The notes under the pieces were generated by a model. The model was given only the letters and a program-made list of their open reading frames with translations. It was not told the DNA's origin and made no database searches. The position numbers and the translations under genes are program-made. Shown one piece after another: positions 26,031 to 33,365 of a stretch of DNA of 64,000 nt; position 1 is the stretch's first letter, and every line of letters starts with the position of its first letter. Source of the DNA: Streptomyces melanogenes (GTDB taxonomy: Bacteria > Actinomycetota > Actinomycetes > Streptomycetales > Streptomycetaceae); contig NZ_BMTS01000012.1 in the NCBI RefSeq assembly GCF_014649795.1, positions 62,001-126,000 of the forward strand, written 5' to 3'.

Positions 26031-26728
26031 CGGCCGGGCTCCGACCGGGGTGGCTCCAGCTTCACACCCACCCCGCGCAGGGTGTGCAGATAGCGGGGTT
26101 GCGCGGCCGTCTCGCCCAGCTTCCGGCGCAGCCAGGACAGATGGACGTCGATGGTCTGGTCGTCGCCGTACGACTGCTGCCACACCTCGGCCAGCAGCTC
26201 CTTGCGCGGGACGACCACCCCGGGGCGCCCGGCGAGGAACGCCAGCAGGTCGAACTCGCGGCGGGTGAGGTCCAGCGGCAGGCCGTCCAGTTCGGCCTGG
26301 CGGCGCAAGGGGTCGATGGAGAGCCCGCCGACCCGTATCAGCGTCGGCGGCGGCTCGGCCCCGGCGGCCCGCGCGCGGCGCAGCACGGCCGTCATCCGGG
26401 CGGACAGGTGCTCCACCGAGAACGGCTTGACCAGGTAGTCGTCCGCGCCGTCGTTGAGCAGCCGCACGATCTCCGTCTCGTCGTCCCGCGCGGTCGCGAT
26501 GATGACCGGTACGTCGGTGATGCCGCGCAGCATCTTCAGCGCCTCGGCCCCGTCGAGATCGGGCAGTCCGAGGTCGAGGACGACCACGTCGAACCGGAAA
26601 TGGGCCACCTCGCGCAGCGCCTCGAGCGCGGTGCCGACGCTCCGTACGGTGTGGGAGGCCTCGGTGAGGTGGCGGATGAGGGCGGAGCGAACGAACTGGT
26701 CGTCCTCGACCACGAGCACACTTGCCAT
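26027..26728 (-). CDS. OmpR-family response regulator
   Basis: A 233-aa regulator. The receiver domain covers 1-120, with acidic pocket EDD at 8-10, phospho-acceptor Asp52 (LDLGLPDLDG), and the Thr/Lys switch residues (ATARDD; LVKPF). The winged-helix DNA-binding domain covers about 130-225 (RREFDLLAFLAGRPGVVVPRKELLAEVWQ; TIDVHLSWLRRKLGE). The start at 26728 (MASVLVVEDD) is used because the receiver begins there, although the frame stays open to 26992. It is first in an operon with the downstream kinase. Confidence 0.94.
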   Translation of the reverse strand: MASVLVVEDDQFVRSALIRHLTEASHTVRSVGTALEALREVAHFRFDVVVLDLGLPDLDGAEALKMLRGITDVPVIIATARDDETEIVRLLNDGADDYLVKPFSVEHLSARMTAVLRRARAAGAEPPPTLIRVGGLSIDPLRRQAELDGLPLDLTRREFDLLAFLAGRPGVVVPRKELLAEVWQQSYGDDQTIDVHLSWLRRKLGETAAQPRYLHTLRGVGVKLEPPRSEPGR

Positions 26729-26827
26729 GGGCGGCACCGTACGCCATCCGCAGGACACCGGTCCCGGCCGGGACGGGAGCGGGCGGGCACAGGTGAGAGG
26801 GGACACGCGTGGGGCGCGTGGGGCAGT

Positions 26828-27394
26828 ATGGCCCCCGTTATGACGCCCATGCACCGAGGAATCGTCCACGTCTGCGCCTGGTCGCTCGCCACCGGGGCGG
26901 CGGTCACGCTCTCCTGGTGGGGCGTCCACACGGTGATGGCCGGGACGGCGTACGACCCTCCGCGCGCGGTCCCGCTCACGGGCGACGGGCACACCACCCA
27001 GGGCGCGGTGCGGCCGCTGGCCTCCTCGACGCGACGGCCGAAGGACTCGCCGTCGCCGTCCGGACCTGGCAGCCCCTCGGCCACCCCCTCACAGCCGGGG
27101 GATGGGAAGCCGTCCGGGAGCCGTTCCCCCGCCGGGCCGTCCAAGTCGTCCCCTTCGTCCCGCTCTTCGGGGAACGTGAAGGGCTACAACGTCGCCGGCG
27201 GCCGGGTCGTCTTCGACATCGGCACCGCGTCGGCGGAGCTGGTGACGGCGACGCCGGACACGGGCTGGCAGATGCAGGTGTGGAAGCAGCCGACCTGGAT
27301 CCGGGTCACCTTCAGCAAGGGCACGCGCGAGGTGTCGGTCTTCTGCACCTGGTACAACCACGCGCCCACGGTGGAGCTGGACGACCGGGGCTGA
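26828..27394 (+). CDS. Putative secreted or membrane-anchored protein, function unknown
   Basis: A 188-aa protein. A hydrophobic N-terminal segment (about residues 12-38, IVHVCAWSLATGAAVTLSWWGVHTVMAG) acts as a signal or anchor. A Ser/Pro-rich linker of about 70 residues follows. The C-terminal globular part of about 65 residues is VVFDIGTASAELVTATPDTGWQMQVWKQPTWIRVTFSKG, with conserved Trp residues. I do not recognise the domain. It is divergent from the two-component pair, so it could be a target of that system. An ATG at 26840 is an alternative start. Confidence 0.78.
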   Translation: MAPVMTPMHRGIVHVCAWSLATGAAVTLSWWGVHTVMAGTAYDPPRAVPLTGDGHTTQGAVRPLASSTRRPKDSPSPSGPGSPSATPSQPGDGKPSGSRSPAGPSKSSPSSRSSGNVKGYNVAGGRVVFDIGTASAELVTATPDTGWQMQVWKQPTWIRVTFSKGTREVSVFCTWYNHAPTVELDDRG

Positions 27395-27407
27395 CCGGCC
27401 GGTCCGC

Positions 27408-28322
27408 CTACCGGAACACCGACGGCGGCGGTACGGGAGAGGGCTTGGCGGTCGCGTCCGTCACCGGGGCCGCCCCGCCCGTGAAGTCGGCCAGCGCACG
27501 GCCGTGTTCGACGCGCCCCGGGTGCGGGTCGCTCGCGATGCGGCGGGTGAACTCGGCCACCGGCAGCGGCACGTCCGAGGCGAGCAGGACCGCGTTGCCG
27601 AACCGCTTGCCGCGCAGCACGGTCGGGTCGGCGGCGAGCGCCAGCTCGGGGAAGAGCGCGGCGGCGGTGGCTATCTGGGCGCGCAGATGCGCCAGCGGCG
27701 GCCCGTCGGCGAGGTTGGCCGCGTACATCCCGCCGGGCCGCAGCACCCGGCGCACCTCGCCCAGGAACTCGGTGCTGGTCAGGTGCGCGGGGGTGCGGGC
27801 GCCGCTGAAGACGTCGGCGACGACCAGGTCGGCCCAGCCGTCCGGGAGCTTGGCGAGCCCTTCGCGCGCGTCCAGGGAGCGCACCCGTATCCGCGCCTGC
27901 GGATCGAGCGGCAGCTCGCGGCGGACCAGGCCCACCAGGGCCGCGTCGACCTCGACGACCTGCTGGGTGGAGCGGGGGCGGGTGGCGGCCGTGTAGCGGG
28001 CGAGGGTGAGGGCGCCGCCACCCAGGTGCACCACCTGGAGGGGGCGGCCCGGCTCGGCGGCGAGGTCGATGACGTGGCCCAGGCGCCGCTGGTACTCGAA
28101 GGTGAGCCGCTCCGGCGCGTCCAGGTCGACGTGGGACTGGGGGGCGCCGTCGAGCAGCAGGGTCCAGCCGCGCGGCCGGTCCCGGTCCGGTATCAGCTCG
28201 GCGAGGCCGCCGTCGACCGCCTCCACGACGGCCTCCGGGGCGGCCGGACGACCGCGCCGCCCGCCCGGCGCGGCCTTCGGCCCGCCCTTCGCCCCGTTCT
28301 TCGTACCGCTTCGTGCCGCCAT
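27408..28322 (-). CDS. Spermidine synthase-like methyltransferase-fold protein
   Basis: A 304-aa Rossmann-fold protein of the polyamine synthase/SAM methyltransferase superfamily. The nucleotide-binding loop VVHLGGGALTLARY is at about residues 95-108. The acidic end of strand 2 is VVEVDAALV and the active-site strand VADVFSGARTPAHL. A Lys/Gly-rich leader precedes the domain. Actinobacterial proteins of this branch are annotated as fused or spermidine synthase-like and are often of unknown substrate. Only 7 bases separate it from the upstream small gene, so they form an operon. Confidence 0.85.
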   Translation of the reverse strand: MAARSGTKNGAKGGPKAAPGGRRGRPAAPEAVVEAVDGGLAELIPDRDRPRGWTLLLDGAPQSHVDLDAPERLTFEYQRRLGHVIDLAAEPGRPLQVVHLGGGALTLARYTAATRPRSTQQVVEVDAALVGLVRRELPLDPQARIRVRSLDAREGLAKLPDGWADLVVADVFSGARTPAHLTSTEFLGEVRRVLRPGGMYAANLADGPPLAHLRAQIATAAALFPELALAADPTVLRGKRFGNAVLLASDVPLPVAEFTRRIASDPHPGRVEHGRALADFTGGAAPVTDATAKPSPVPPPSVFR

Positions 28323-28329
28323 CCGACCA

Positions 28330-28782
28330 TTATCGGCCGCCGGCCTCGGTGATGCCGTCCGCGGCCTCGATCAGCCGGGCCGCCTCGCCGAGCGCGACGC
28401 GCAGCACGGCGGGGTCGGTGACCGCCACCGCGTCCGGCGGCAGCAGCCAGCCGCCGCCGGAGACCGGCGGCTCGGCGGGCAGCCCCGGGATGCGCAGGCC
28501 CCGCCCGCTGGTCTCGGTGCAGGCGCTGCCCGGCACGTCCCAGGCGGCCGCGGTGCCGGGCGGCACCAGGAAGCCCAGGGTGTCGCAGGCGCCGTCGTGC
28601 ACGACCGGGCCGACGGCCGCCGGGGCGACGGCGCGGCGCAGGATGTCCACCGCCTCCAGGCCCTGGCGCGCGGGCACGGTGACGAGGTCGCAGGGCTCCT
28701 CGCCGCCCGGCGGTCCGCTGACGTCCTGGGTGGGCCGGTGCCGCGCGGTCGTCGTGGTCGTCCCGGTGCCATTGATGTCCAT
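28330..28782 (-). CDS. Small protein related to the Prim-Pol-like protein at 37059
   Basis: A 150-aa protein starting at ATG 28782, with GGAGG 4 bases upstream. Its body (CDLVTVPARQGLEAVDILRR, GPVVHDGACDTLGFLVPPGTAAAW, GLRIPG, GGWLLPPD) parallels segments of the protein at 37059-37640. The pair appear to be divergent members of one family. Actinobacterial members are often labelled bifunctional primase/polymerase N-terminal domain, but no catalytic acidic cluster is visible. It is divergent from the HTH-TPR regulator gene. Function unknown. Confidence 0.72.
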   Translation of the reverse strand: MDINGTGTTTTTARHRPTQDVSGPPGGEEPCDLVTVPARQGLEAVDILRRAVAPAAVGPVVHDGACDTLGFLVPPGTAAAWDVPGSACTETSGRGLRIPGLPAEPPVSGGGWLLPPDAVAVTDPAVLRVALGEAARLIEAADGITEAGGR

Positions 28783-29012
28783 GCCGGCCTCCAACAAGGC
28801 AACCCCCACGTGGTTTTTGCGGGTTGGCGGTATCCGCATGGTTCAACGCGGGTCCGTGTCAACGGCTACGGCGGTACGCCGCCGCAAAGGATGGCAGTTC
28901 ATAGCAGATCGCGGGTGAGATATCCCTTTTGTAGCCAAACTCCGGTTGTCGGAGCCGATGTTGCCGGTACGTTCTTCCTCCGCACCACCCCGCCAAAGAG
29001 AGCTGCTGAGCC

Positions 29013-30446
29013 ATGGCGACGTCAACGGATCCCCGTGCCGGGGCGAACTCCGCCGCACGGGCCCCCGAACGGGGTCCCGCCAAGGGCCCCAACACCGCGT
29101 TCCGGGAGCTGCGGGGGCAGCGCTCGCCGGGTGAGTTCGCGGCCGCGGTCCGCCGGGCGGCGCGCGAGATCGGTGAGCAGGTGGCCTGCGACGCGCGGTA
29201 CGTCGGACGCGTGGAGGCCGGTGAGATCCGCTGCCCCAACTACGCGTACGAACGCGTCTTCCGGCACATGTTCCCGGGTTTGACGATGGCGGAGATGGGG
29301 TTCTCGGCCCGTGAGGCGGTACGGGGCCGGGGGGCGCGTGCGGGGTGTGGTGCGACCCCGTCGTACACGACGCATCCGGAACAGGACGACGGCACCACCG
29401 ACCACGAAGCGGAACGTAACGACGAGGAGAGCGACGTGCTGCGTCGCGCATTCATGACCGGCGGCTCCGCCACCCTGGCGGCCGTCTCCCTGGGACTGCT
29501 CCCCGAGCACGCGGCGGCCGCGCCCCAGGACTGCGTACGGCAGCCGGTACGGCGGGTCGGCGAGGCCGAGGTGGGCGCGGTCGAGGAGGCGGTGCGGCGG
29601 ATCCGGCTGCTCGACGACCGGCACGGCGCGAACGGGCTCTACCGCAGGGCCGCCCAGCCGCTGCGCACCGCGTACGCGCTGCTCGACGCGGGCACCGCGC
29701 GCCGCTCCACGGCCGACCGGCTGCACGCGGGCGCCGGGGAGCTCGCCATCTCGGTGGGCTGGCTCGCCCATGACTCGGGCCACTACGAGGAGGCTCGCTC
29801 GCACTACGCGGAGGCGCTCGCGACCGCCCGGCTGGCGGGCGACCCGGCCCTTGAGGCGCACGCTTTCTGCAATATGTCGTTCCTGGCCAGGGACGCGGGG
29901 CGGCCGCGCGAGGCGCTGCGGGCCGCGCAGGCGGGCGGGCGGGCCGCACGCCGCCTCGGCTCGCCCCGGCTGCTCGCGCTGCTGAGCCTGCGGGAGGCGG
30001 GCGGCTGGGCCGGGCTCGGGGACCGGGGGGCGTGCGAGCAGTCGCTCGCCCGGGCGCACGCGCTGTTCGGGCGCGGGCCGGCCGAGCGGGACCCGGAGTG
30101 GATGACGTTCTTCGTGGAGGCCGAGCTGGAGATGCTGGAGGCGCAGTGCTGGTCGGCGCTGGGCGACTGGCCGCGCGCGGCCCGGCACGCCCGCCGCGCG
30201 GCCTGCCTCCAGGATCCGCACTTCGCCCGCAACCTGGCGCTGTACCGCGCGGAACTCGCCGACGACCTGGCCCGCGCGGGCGCCCCCACGGAGTCGGCGG
30301 CGGCGGGCCACCAGGTCCTGGACCTCCTCCCCGAGGTCCAGTCCACCCGAATCCAGGCCATGCTGGCCGACACGGCCCGCATCCTGGCACCCCATGCGAC
30401 GTGCCCGGAGGTGGCGACGTTTCTGGACAGGAGGGCGACGGTGTGA
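29013..30446 (+). CDS. HTH-TPR regulator, NsdA-like
   Basis: A 477-aa protein. The N-terminal HTH-like region (FRELRGQRSPGEFAAAVRRAAREIGEQVACDARYVGRVEAGEIRCPNYAYERVFRHMF, about 30-90) recalls Cro/C1-type domains. A middle segment LRRAFMTGGSATLAAVSLGLLPEHAAAA (about 147-174) resembles a twin-arginine-like or membrane element. The remainder is a set of TPR helices (LDAGTARRSTADRLHAGAGELAISVGWLAHDSGHYEEARSHYAEAL). This architecture is that of the NsdA family of Streptomyces developmental regulators. Which member this is cannot be decided by eye. Confidence 0.82.
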   Translation: MATSTDPRAGANSAARAPERGPAKGPNTAFRELRGQRSPGEFAAAVRRAAREIGEQVACDARYVGRVEAGEIRCPNYAYERVFRHMFPGLTMAEMGFSAREAVRGRGARAGCGATPSYTTHPEQDDGTTDHEAERNDEESDVLRRAFMTGGSATLAAVSLGLLPEHAAAAPQDCVRQPVRRVGEAEVGAVEEAVRRIRLLDDRHGANGLYRRAAQPLRTAYALLDAGTARRSTADRLHAGAGELAISVGWLAHDSGHYEEARSHYAEALATARLAGDPALEAHAFCNMSFLARDAGRPREALRAAQAGGRAARRLGSPRLLALLSLREAGGWAGLGDRGACEQSLARAHALFGRGPAERDPEWMTFFVEAELEMLEAQCWSALGDWPRAARHARRAACLQDPHFARNLALYRAELADDLARAGAPTESAAAGHQVLDLLPEVQSTRIQAMLADTARILAPHATCPEVATFLDRRATV

Positions 30447-30466
30447 ATTCAGCCCCTCCGGCGCTT

Positions 30467-30518
30467 CCAGGGGCGCGGGGAACTGCGCGAGCAACCCACC
30501 ACCGGGCCGCAGACGAAC
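30467..30518. repeat. Modular intergenic palindrome, copy 3 (right half only)
   Basis: Only the right inner and outer arms are present (AGGGGCGCGGGGAACTGCGC to CCGCAGACGAAC). The half-copy lies between the convergent ends of the HTH-TPR gene and the histidine phosphatase gene. Confidence 0.8.
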
Positions 30519-30552
30519 GCGGGGTCCGGGGCGAAGCCCCGGTGAAGGGGGC

Positions 30553-31158
30553 TTACACCTCCAAGTGGCCCGTGTCGTTCCACCGCTCCACCGCCGGCGC
30601 CCCGTACGCCCACCCCAGCACCGACAGCGACGTCGGATCGAGCTTGATCCGGGCCGCGAAGCCGATCGGCTCGCCGAGCCAGCGCGCCGCGATCGACCGC
30701 AGGATGTGCCCGTGCGCAAAGACCAGCACGTCCCGCGAGGCGGACCGTGCCCACTCCACGACCTCGTCCGCCCGTGCCGACACCTGCGCCAGCGTCTCGC
30801 CGCCCTCGACCCCGTCGCGCCAGATGAACCAGTCGGGCCGCCCCGCCTTGATCTCGGCCGGGGTGAGCCCCTCGTACGCCCCGTAGTCGAACTCCATCAG
30901 CGCGTCCCAGTCGGTCGCCCGCTCGCCGAACCCGGCCAGGTCGCACGTCTCACGCGCGCGTACCAGCGGGCTGGTGCGGACCTCGACGTCCGCCAGGCCG
31001 TCCCAGGGCGCCCGGTGCAGCCGCTCGCCGAGCAGCTTCGCGCCCCGGCGGCCCTCTTCGAGCAGCGGGATGTCGGTACGGCCGGTGTGCTTGCCCAGGA
31101 GCGACCACTCGGTCTGCCCGTGCCGGGCGAGCAGGATGCGCGGTTCGGCGGCTGGCAT
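30553..31158 (-). CDS. Histidine phosphatase family protein
   Basis: A 201-aa phosphoglycerate-mutase-like phosphatase. The catalytic RHG box is at residues 12-14 (LLARHGQTEWS), the second Arg in TSPLVRARET, Glu in FDYGAYEGLTPAEI, and the second His in VLVFAHGHILR. Such proteins dephosphorylate sugar phosphates or similar small molecules, and the substrate here is unknown. The ATG at 31158 has GGGAG 8 bases upstream. Confidence 0.92.
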   Translation of the reverse strand: MPAAEPRILLARHGQTEWSLLGKHTGRTDIPLLEEGRRGAKLLGERLHRAPWDGLADVEVRTSPLVRARETCDLAGFGERATDWDALMEFDYGAYEGLTPAEIKAGRPDWFIWRDGVEGGETLAQVSARADEVVEWARSASRDVLVFAHGHILRSIAARWLGEPIGFAARIKLDPTSLSVLGWAYGAPAVERWNDTGHLEV

Positions 31159-31351
31159 GTCAGGTCACTCCCTGGTGCGCGTGCAGTACGCCGAAGTTCG
31201 GCGGAGGTTCACCTCCATCATCGCGCACCCTTCCGGCCCTCCTCCGCGTCCTTCGGGGGTGGGTGCGAATGCGCGCTCACGACCCCCGTACGGTTGAACA
31301 CCTGAACGGGGCCCGAAGGGGCCCTGAAGACGAGATGGAGAGGGTCCGGAG

Positions 31352-32233
31352 ATGCAGCACCCCGCGCCTCGGCCCCGCTGGTGGACCGAGCTGCCGCTCA
31401 TCGCCATCGTCTATGCCGCCTATTCGGCGGGCCGCCTCCTGGTGAGCGGCAGCGAGTCGCAGGCAGTGGATCACGGCCTGGCGATCCTGCGCATAGAGAA
31501 GTACCTGCACATCAACGCCGAGCACCCGCTCAACCGGCTCTTCACCCGCACCCCGTCGCTCGGCATACCCGCCGACTTCGCCTACGCGTCGCTGCACTAC
31601 CTGGTGACGCCCGCGATCCTGGTGTGGCTGTTCCGGCGGCGCCCGGTGCAGTACCGCGCCGCCCGCACCTGGCTGATGCTCTCCACCCTGATGGGGCTGG
31701 TCGGCTTCTCGCTGCTGCCGACCTGCCCGCCGCGCCTGCTGGATGCCTCGCACGGGTTCGTCGACACGATGGCGCAGTACAGCTCGTACGGCTGGTGGGG
31801 CGGCGACGCCAGCGCGCCGCGCGGCATGGGCGGCATGACCAACCAGTACGCGGCGATGCCGAGCCTGCACGTGGGCTGGGCGCTGTGGTGCGGCGTGATG
31901 CTGTGGCGGTTCGGCGGCCGCCGCTGGACCCGGGTCCTGGGCGTCGCGTACCCGCTGACCATCACGTTCGTGGTGATGGGCACCGCCAACCACTATCTGC
32001 TCGACGCGGTCGCCGGGGCGGCCGTGATGGGGCTCGGCCTGCTGCTTTCGCGGCCCGCGATGCGGCTCGCGGACGCGGTACGCGCCCGGGTCGCACCCGG
32101 CACGTTCGGCGCACGGGCCCCGATTGTCAGTGCCGGATGCAAGACTTCCACGGGTGAGCGAATCCCAGGGCAGCGCGCGTCCGACGACTCCACCGCGGGA
32201 GCGGACGACAGCCATCCGTCAGCGGCTCGCTGA
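31352..32233 (+). CDS. PAP2-family membrane phosphatase (Aur1-like)
   Basis: A 293-aa polytopic protein with about six helices. The PAP2 catalytic motifs appear as MPSLHVGWALW (His in C2) and NHYLLDAVAGA (nucleophile His plus Asp in C3). The KxxxxxxRP C1 motif is weak, as in the inositol-phosphotransferase/Aur1-like branch. It probably acts on a lipid phosphate or transfers a phospho-headgroup. A hydrophilic tail of about 45 residues overlaps the next gene by 80 bases, an unusually long overlap. A shorter product or a later start for the next gene is possible. Confidence 0.87.
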   Translation: MQHPAPRPRWWTELPLIAIVYAAYSAGRLLVSGSESQAVDHGLAILRIEKYLHINAEHPLNRLFTRTPSLGIPADFAYASLHYLVTPAILVWLFRRRPVQYRAARTWLMLSTLMGLVGFSLLPTCPPRLLDASHGFVDTMAQYSSYGWWGGDASAPRGMGGMTNQYAAMPSLHVGWALWCGVMLWRFGGRRWTRVLGVAYPLTITFVVMGTANHYLLDAVAGAAVMGLGLLLSRPAMRLADAVRARVAPGTFGARAPIVSAGCKTSTGERIPGQRASDDSTAGADDSHPSAAR

Positions 32234-33365
32234 GCTGCGCGGACCCACCGCGGTGCCGCGCCCGCTGGACGCCCGGGCGCTGGCGGCCCTGGCCGCCAAC
32301 CCGGGCTGCCGCCGGCGCGCGCTGCTCGACGGGGCGGGCGTCGACAAGGGCGCGCTCGCCGAGGCGCTGGGCTCCCCGTCGGCGGCGTTCGGCCAGTCCC
32401 AGTTCGCCATCGCGCGCGGCAACACGTTCGAGTCCCGGGTGAAGTCCGACGGCGGTACGGAACTGCTGCGGCTGCTGCACGAGCACACCGGCGGCGAGGC
32501 CCCGAAGGACGCGGCCGTGCCCGACCTGGCCGCCGCCGGTCCCGAGGGCCGGGCCGCGAGGACCGCGCTGGCCCTGCGGGAGGCGACGGCTGCGGGCGGC
32601 TGGACGCTCCTGGACCACCCGATGCTGGCCCTGGAGGTGGCGGGCTCGCCCGCCTATCTGGAGCCGGACGCGGTGGTGGTCGCCCCCGACGGCCGCTGGA
32701 CGGTCGTCGAGATCAAGTCCTTCCCTATGATCGACGCGGCCGCCGACCCGTCCAAGGTCGGCGCGGCGGCCCGCCAGGCGGCGGTGTACGTGCTGGCCCT
32801 CGAGCGGGTGGCGGGCCTGCTGGGCGACACCCCCGGCCCCGCCGACCGCGTCGCGCACTCGGTGCTCCTGGTCTGCCCCAAGGACTTCTCCAACCTGCCG
32901 ACCGCCTCGCTCGTCGACGTCCGCAAACAGCTGTCGGTGACCCGGCGCCAGCTGGCCCGGCTCACCCGGATCGAGGAGATCGCCGACGCCCTGGCGCCCG
33001 GTGCCAGCTTCGCGCTCGACCGGCCCGCCCCCGAGCTGACCGAGACCGTCGAGTCGGTCCCGGCGGCGTACGCACCGGAGTGCCTGGCCGCCTGCGAGCT
33101 GGCCTTCCACTGCCGCGACCGGGCCCGCGCGGTGGACGCGGTGACGGCGCTCGGCCGGGGCCTGCGGGCCGAGCTGGGCGGGCTGGGCGGGCTGGGCGGG
33201 CTGGGCGGGCTGGGCGGGCTGACGAGCGTCGGCGCGGTCCTGGACGCCGCGCGCGGCCGTGCGGGCGACCCGTCGGACCCGGCGGTGGCGGCGCTGCGCA
33301 GGGCGGCCGCCCTGCGGGCCGAGGCGCTGGAAGGCGCGGCCGCGGGAGGCGCCGTATGTCGCTGA
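32154..33365 (+). CDS. RecB/Cas4-like PD-(D/E)XK nuclease with Fe-S cysteine staple
   Basis: A 403-aa protein starting at GTG 32154. Motifs of RecB-family nucleases appear in order: RGNTFE (Glu93), LEPDAVVV (Asp172), VVEIKS (Glu186, Lys188) and RQAAVY, a QxxxY motif (Gln208, Tyr212). Four cysteines fit an iron-sulphur staple: Cys52 (NPGC) and the C-terminal group Cys310, Cys314 and Cys320 (CLAACELAFHC). A run of five Leu-Gly-Gly units follows. The family includes Cas4, AddB and Dna2 nucleases, which cut single-stranded DNA ends. The ATG of the next gene overlaps by 10 bases and an SF1 helicase closes the operon. A DNA-processing role is inferred. There are no cas genes nearby. Confidence 0.8.
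   Translation: MSESQGSARPTTPPRERTTAIRQRLAELRGPTAVPRPLDARALAALAANPGCRRRALLDGAGVDKGALAEALGSPSAAFGQSQFAIARGNTFESRVKSDGGTELLRLLHEHTGGEAPKDAAVPDLAAAGPEGRAARTALALREATAAGGWTLLDHPMLALEVAGSPAYLEPDAVVVAPDGRWTVVEIKSFPMIDAAADPSKVGAAARQAAVYVLALERVAGLLGDTPGPADRVAHSVLLVCPKDFSNLPTASLVDVRKQLSVTRRQLARLTRIEEIADALAPGASFALDRPAPELTETVESVPAAYAPECLAACELAFHCRDRARAVDAVTALGRGLRAELGGLGGLGGLGGLGGLTSVGAVLDAARGRAGDPSDPAVAALRRAAALRAEALEGAAAGGAVCR
33174..33221 (+). repeat. Minisatellite in the nuclease gene
   Basis: Five perfect tandem copies of the 9-mer CTGGGCGGG (33174-33218) plus a partial copy encode (Leu-Gly-Gly)x5. Length can change in steps of three residues without a frameshift. Confidence 0.95.

Noticed and set aside
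32154..33365. Nuclease gene as part of a CRISPR-Cas system (Cas4)
   Set aside because: No cas1, cas2, effector gene or repeat-spacer array lies in the window. The helicase partner and context point elsewhere.
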